The translations under genes were made by a program, and so were the position numbers. Below, one piece after another: positions 5,794 to 7,472 of a stretch of 7,472 bases of DNA (within the stretch, counting starts at the first letter, position 1; each line of letters begins with the position of its first letter). Source of the DNA: Solirubrobacterales bacterium. Its GTDB lineage: Bacteria > Actinomycetota > Thermoleophilia > Solirubrobacterales > Solirubrobacteraceae. The stretch is taken from NCBI GenBank assembly GCA_015655225.1, contig JAATFK010000711.1:1-7472 (forward strand), read 5' to 3'. Under the pieces are notes generated by a model that saw only the letters and a list, made by a program, of their open reading frames with translations, did not search any database and was not told the origin of the DNA.

Positions 5794-5823
5794 AGCTTTC
5801 GTCAGCTTTCGCCAACGTTCGTC
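5794..5823. repeat. Three tandem 10-bp direct repeats upstream of the c-di-GMP gene
   Basis: Three back-to-back units: AGCTTTCGTC (5794-5803), AGCTTTCGCC (5804-5813) and AACGTTCGTC (5814-5823). Units 1 and 2 differ at one base; unit 3 differs from unit 1 at two. The 10-bp period is about one helical turn, as expected for side-by-side binding of a regulator on one DNA face. They lie in the 85-nt gap between the 96-residue gene and the GAF-GGDEF gene, directly before the palindrome at 5832-5850. Confidence 0.6.
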
Positions 5824-5831
5824 CAGTCGAG

Positions 5832-5850
5832 GTGTGCGCCGAGCGCACAC
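5832..5850. promoter_or_regulatory. 19-bp palindrome (8-bp arms) just upstream of the c-di-GMP gene start
   Basis: GTGTGCGC (5832-5839), spacer CGA, GCGCACAC (5843-5850), a perfect dyad ending 8 nt before the ATG at 5859. It could be an operator, or in RNA a strong hairpin with a 3-nt loop close to the ribosome site. No T-run follows, so a terminator is unlikely. A GTG inside its left arm (5832) is in frame with the downstream gene, so an earlier start that would make the palindrome coding cannot be fully excluded. Confidence 0.5.
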
Positions 5851-5858
5851 AGTTGACG

Positions 5859-7472
5859 ATGGAGGGGATGACGAGCGCGCCGTCCGACCTCCACGAGCTG
5901 TCCGCCGTGCTGCGCCCGGCCGACCCCTTCGGCCGCTTTGCCGCGATCGCGGCCGCCGCCCTCGGCGCACCGGTCGCGCTGATAGCGCTGCGCGAGGGCG
6001 GCCGGCTCGTGCTCGGTGGCGCGGTCGGCCTGCCGCCCCACCTCGACCTGCGGCGCGGCGACGCGCTCGACGATCCCCTCATCCGCGCGGCCTGCTCCGG
6101 TCCGCCGGAGCTGGCGGTCGCCGACGTCCGGGCCGACCCGCGCCTGCGCGGCGGCGCGTTCGTCGGGGCGACCGGGGCGGTCGCCTGCCTCGCGGTCTCG
6201 CTGCCCGGTCGCGGCGACGCGCTCGGGGCGCTCTGCGTCCTCGACGTCCGTCCACGCGCCTGGACTGCCGCCGAGCGCACCCTGCTGACCCAGCTGGCGG
6301 CGGCCGCCGGCCACGAGCGCGAGCGCGCCGACGAGCTGCTGGCGCAGGCGGCGCTGCGGCACGTCGCGACGGCGGTCGCGCACGGCGCCGAGCCGGAGGC
6401 CGTCTGCGCGCTCGTCGCGGAGGCCGCCGCGCGCGCGGTCGGGGTCGAGGCGGGCCTGGTGATCCGCTACGAGGACGCCCGCAGCGCCAGCGTGCTCGGC
6501 ACGTGGGCGGCGGAGGGGGTCGACGCGCTGCCGGAGGGGATGCTCGCGATGCGCGGCGAGGGGATCGCCCTGCGCATGCTCAGCGGCCAGGCGGTGCGCG
6601 CCGACGGCGGGCCCGGCCGCACGCCGTTCCGCCACCGCGTCGGCGCTCCCGTGATGCGCGGCGCCGAGGTCTGGGGCTTCGTCAGCGTGTGCTCGAACGC
6701 GGCCGCCCCGCCGACGGCCGCCGAGCAGCGACTGGCGCCGTTCGCGGAGCTGGTCGGGGCGGCGATCGGCAACGCCGAGACGCGCGCGCGGCTCGCCGCG
6801 CAGGCGACGACCGACGCGCTCACCGGGCTCGCGAACCAGCGCGCCTTCCACCAGCGGCTGACGGCCGAGGCCGAGCGCGCCCGCCGTCACGGCCGCAACC
6901 TCGCGCTCGTGCTGTTCGACGTCGACGGCTTCAAGCTCGTCAACGACACCTTCGGCCACCCCGTCGGCGACGACGTCCTGCGCGAGGTGACCGCGCGGAT
7001 CGCCGGCGTCGTCCGCGCCGGCGAGCTGATCGCCCGGATCGGCGGCGACGAGCTTGCGCTGCTGCTGCCGGAGACCGACGCGGCCGAGGCGCACGAGGTT
7101 GCCGAGCGGCTGCGCGTCCTGATCGAGGAGGCGTCGATCGGGCCCCGCGCCGCGGTCACGCTGTCGGCCGGCGTGACCGACCTGACCGCCGCCGGCGGCG
7201 ACCGCGACGCGCTGATGCGCGCCGCCGACGACGCGCTCTACTGGGCCAAGGCGCAGGGCCGCAACGTCGTCGCCCGCTACGACCCGGAGCTGGCCGAGCA
7301 GTTCGGCGAGCGCGAACGGGCCGAGCAGGTCGGACGCGGGCAGGTGCTGCTCGGGATCGGCGCGCTCGCCCGCGCGGTCGACGCGAAGGACCCGGAGGGC
7401 GCGCGCCACTCCGAGCGCGTCGCCGAGCTGTCGGTCCGGCTCGCCCGCGCGGCCGGCTGGCCGGCGCGCCGC
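5859..7472 (+). CDS. GAF-GAF-GGDEF-HD-GYP cyclic-di-GMP signalling protein (3'-truncated by window)
   Basis: A cytosolic sensor and c-di-GMP turnover protein, cut by the window end after about 538 residues. Numbering is from the ATG at 5868; add 3 for 5859. The first GAF domain (about 15-145) and second GAF domain (about 160-308) are probable ligand- or redox-sensing modules. The GGDEF domain (315-472) opens with DALTGLANQRAF, carries the metal-site FDVDGFK (350-356), the substrate-binding NDTFGH (359-364), and the active-site loop GGDEL (392-396) in place of GGDEF. The product-inhibition motif RxxD is RAGE (383-386), so the I-site is not canonical. A linker with EQ/ER-rich helix leads to ALARAVDAKDPEGARHSERVAELSVRLARAAGW (its core H514 and R517), the first helix of an HD-GYP phosphodiesterase. 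There are no transmembrane segments. Starts at 5859 and 5868 are both in frame. GGAGGGG lies only two bases before 5868, so neither has a well-spaced ribosome site, and TTG 5853 and GTG 5832 are also in frame. Confidence 0.92.
   Translation, partial: MEGMTSAPSDLHELSAVLRPADPFGRFAAIAAAALGAPVALIALREGGRLVLGGAVGLPPHLDLRRGDALDDPLIRAACSGPPELAVADVRADPRLRGGAFVGATGAVACLAVSLPGRGDALGALCVLDVRPRAWTAAERTLLTQLAAAAGHERERADELLAQAALRHVATAVAHGAEPEAVCALVAEAAARAVGVEAGLVIRYEDARSASVLGTWAAEGVDALPEGMLAMRGEGIALRMLSGQAVRADGGPGRTPFRHRVGAPVMRGAEVWGFVSVCSNAAAPPTAAEQRLAPFAELVGAAIGNAETRARLAAQATTDALTGLANQRAFHQRLTAEAERARRHGRNLALVLFDVDGFKLVNDTFGHPVGDDVLREVTARIAGVVRAGELIARIGGDELALLLPETDAAEAHEVAERLRVLIEEASIGPRAAVTLSAGVTDLTAAGGDRDALMRAADDALYWAKAQGRNVVARYDPELAEQFGERERAEQVGRGQVLLGIGALARAVDAKDPEGARHSERVAELSVRLARAAGWPARR

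Noticed and set aside
5780..5803. Possible rho-independent terminator after the 96-aa gene (CTCCC, 6-nt loop, GGGAG, then CTTTCGT)
   Set aside because: The stem is only 5 bp and the following bases hold just three T in a row; too weak to call, although CTCCCGGGAG (5780-5789) is itself a palindrome.
2578..5970. A very long minus-strand open frame (over 1,100 codons) opposite ligD, with apparent overlap into the phosphatase and the c-di-GMP gene
   Set aside because: It is antisense to ligD, whose three domains and catalytic residues are unmistakable. Its translation is low-complexity Ala/Arg/Gly-rich, as expected from the shadow frame of a high-GC gene where stop codons are rare.
5802..7409. 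A 535-codon minus-strand open frame covering the c-di-GMP gene
   Set aside because: The plus strand encodes clear GAF, GGDEF and HD-GYP motifs. The minus translation is repetitive Arg/Ala/Gly sequence with no domain.

Overview
The window comes from a very GC-rich chromosome (about 75% in a hand-counted piece of the ligase gene). Dense gene packing, TAnnnT motifs placed 7-9 nt before start codons, and a PE-LIG-POL type LigD point to an actinobacterium. A soil Thermoleophilia/Solirubrobacterales-like organism is my guess. It is an impression from protein style and not a proof.

Layout. (1) 1-837, plus strand: the 3' part of a cyclopropane-fatty-acyl-phospholipid-synthase-type methyltransferase whose start lies before the window. 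(2) 846-2921, minus strand, transcribed leftward: a histidine phosphatase (2921-2337), a 104-residue protein of unknown function (2272-1958), an 84-residue protein overlapping it by ATGA (1961-1707), and a short-chain dehydrogenase (1643-846) whose stop faces the methyltransferase stop across 8 nt. (3) 2922-2985: a 64-nt divergent promoter region. (4) 2986-5442, plus: a complete multidomain ATP-dependent DNA ligase D (phosphoesterase, ligase and polymerase) of the bacterial non-homologous end-joining pathway. (5) 5483-5773, plus: a 96-residue protein of unknown function. (6) 5774-5858: a compact intergenic region with three tandem 10-bp repeats and a 19-bp palindrome. (7) 5859 to the window end, plus: a cyclic-di-GMP signalling protein, GAF-GAF-GGDEF followed by the start of an HD-GYP domain, cut by the window edge.

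Most of the window is ordinary housekeeping and accessory content: lipid modification, redox, phosphatase, DNA repair and second-messenger signalling. The parts that stand out are the small overlapping gene pair at 1707-2272, which is lower in GC and has a 9-bp inverted repeat straddling its promoter; a recurring leaderless promoter layout before four genes; and the repeat/palindrome array in front of the c-di-GMP gene. No RNA gene, CRISPR array, transposon or convincing rho-independent terminator was seen. No gap between genes exceeds 300 bases.
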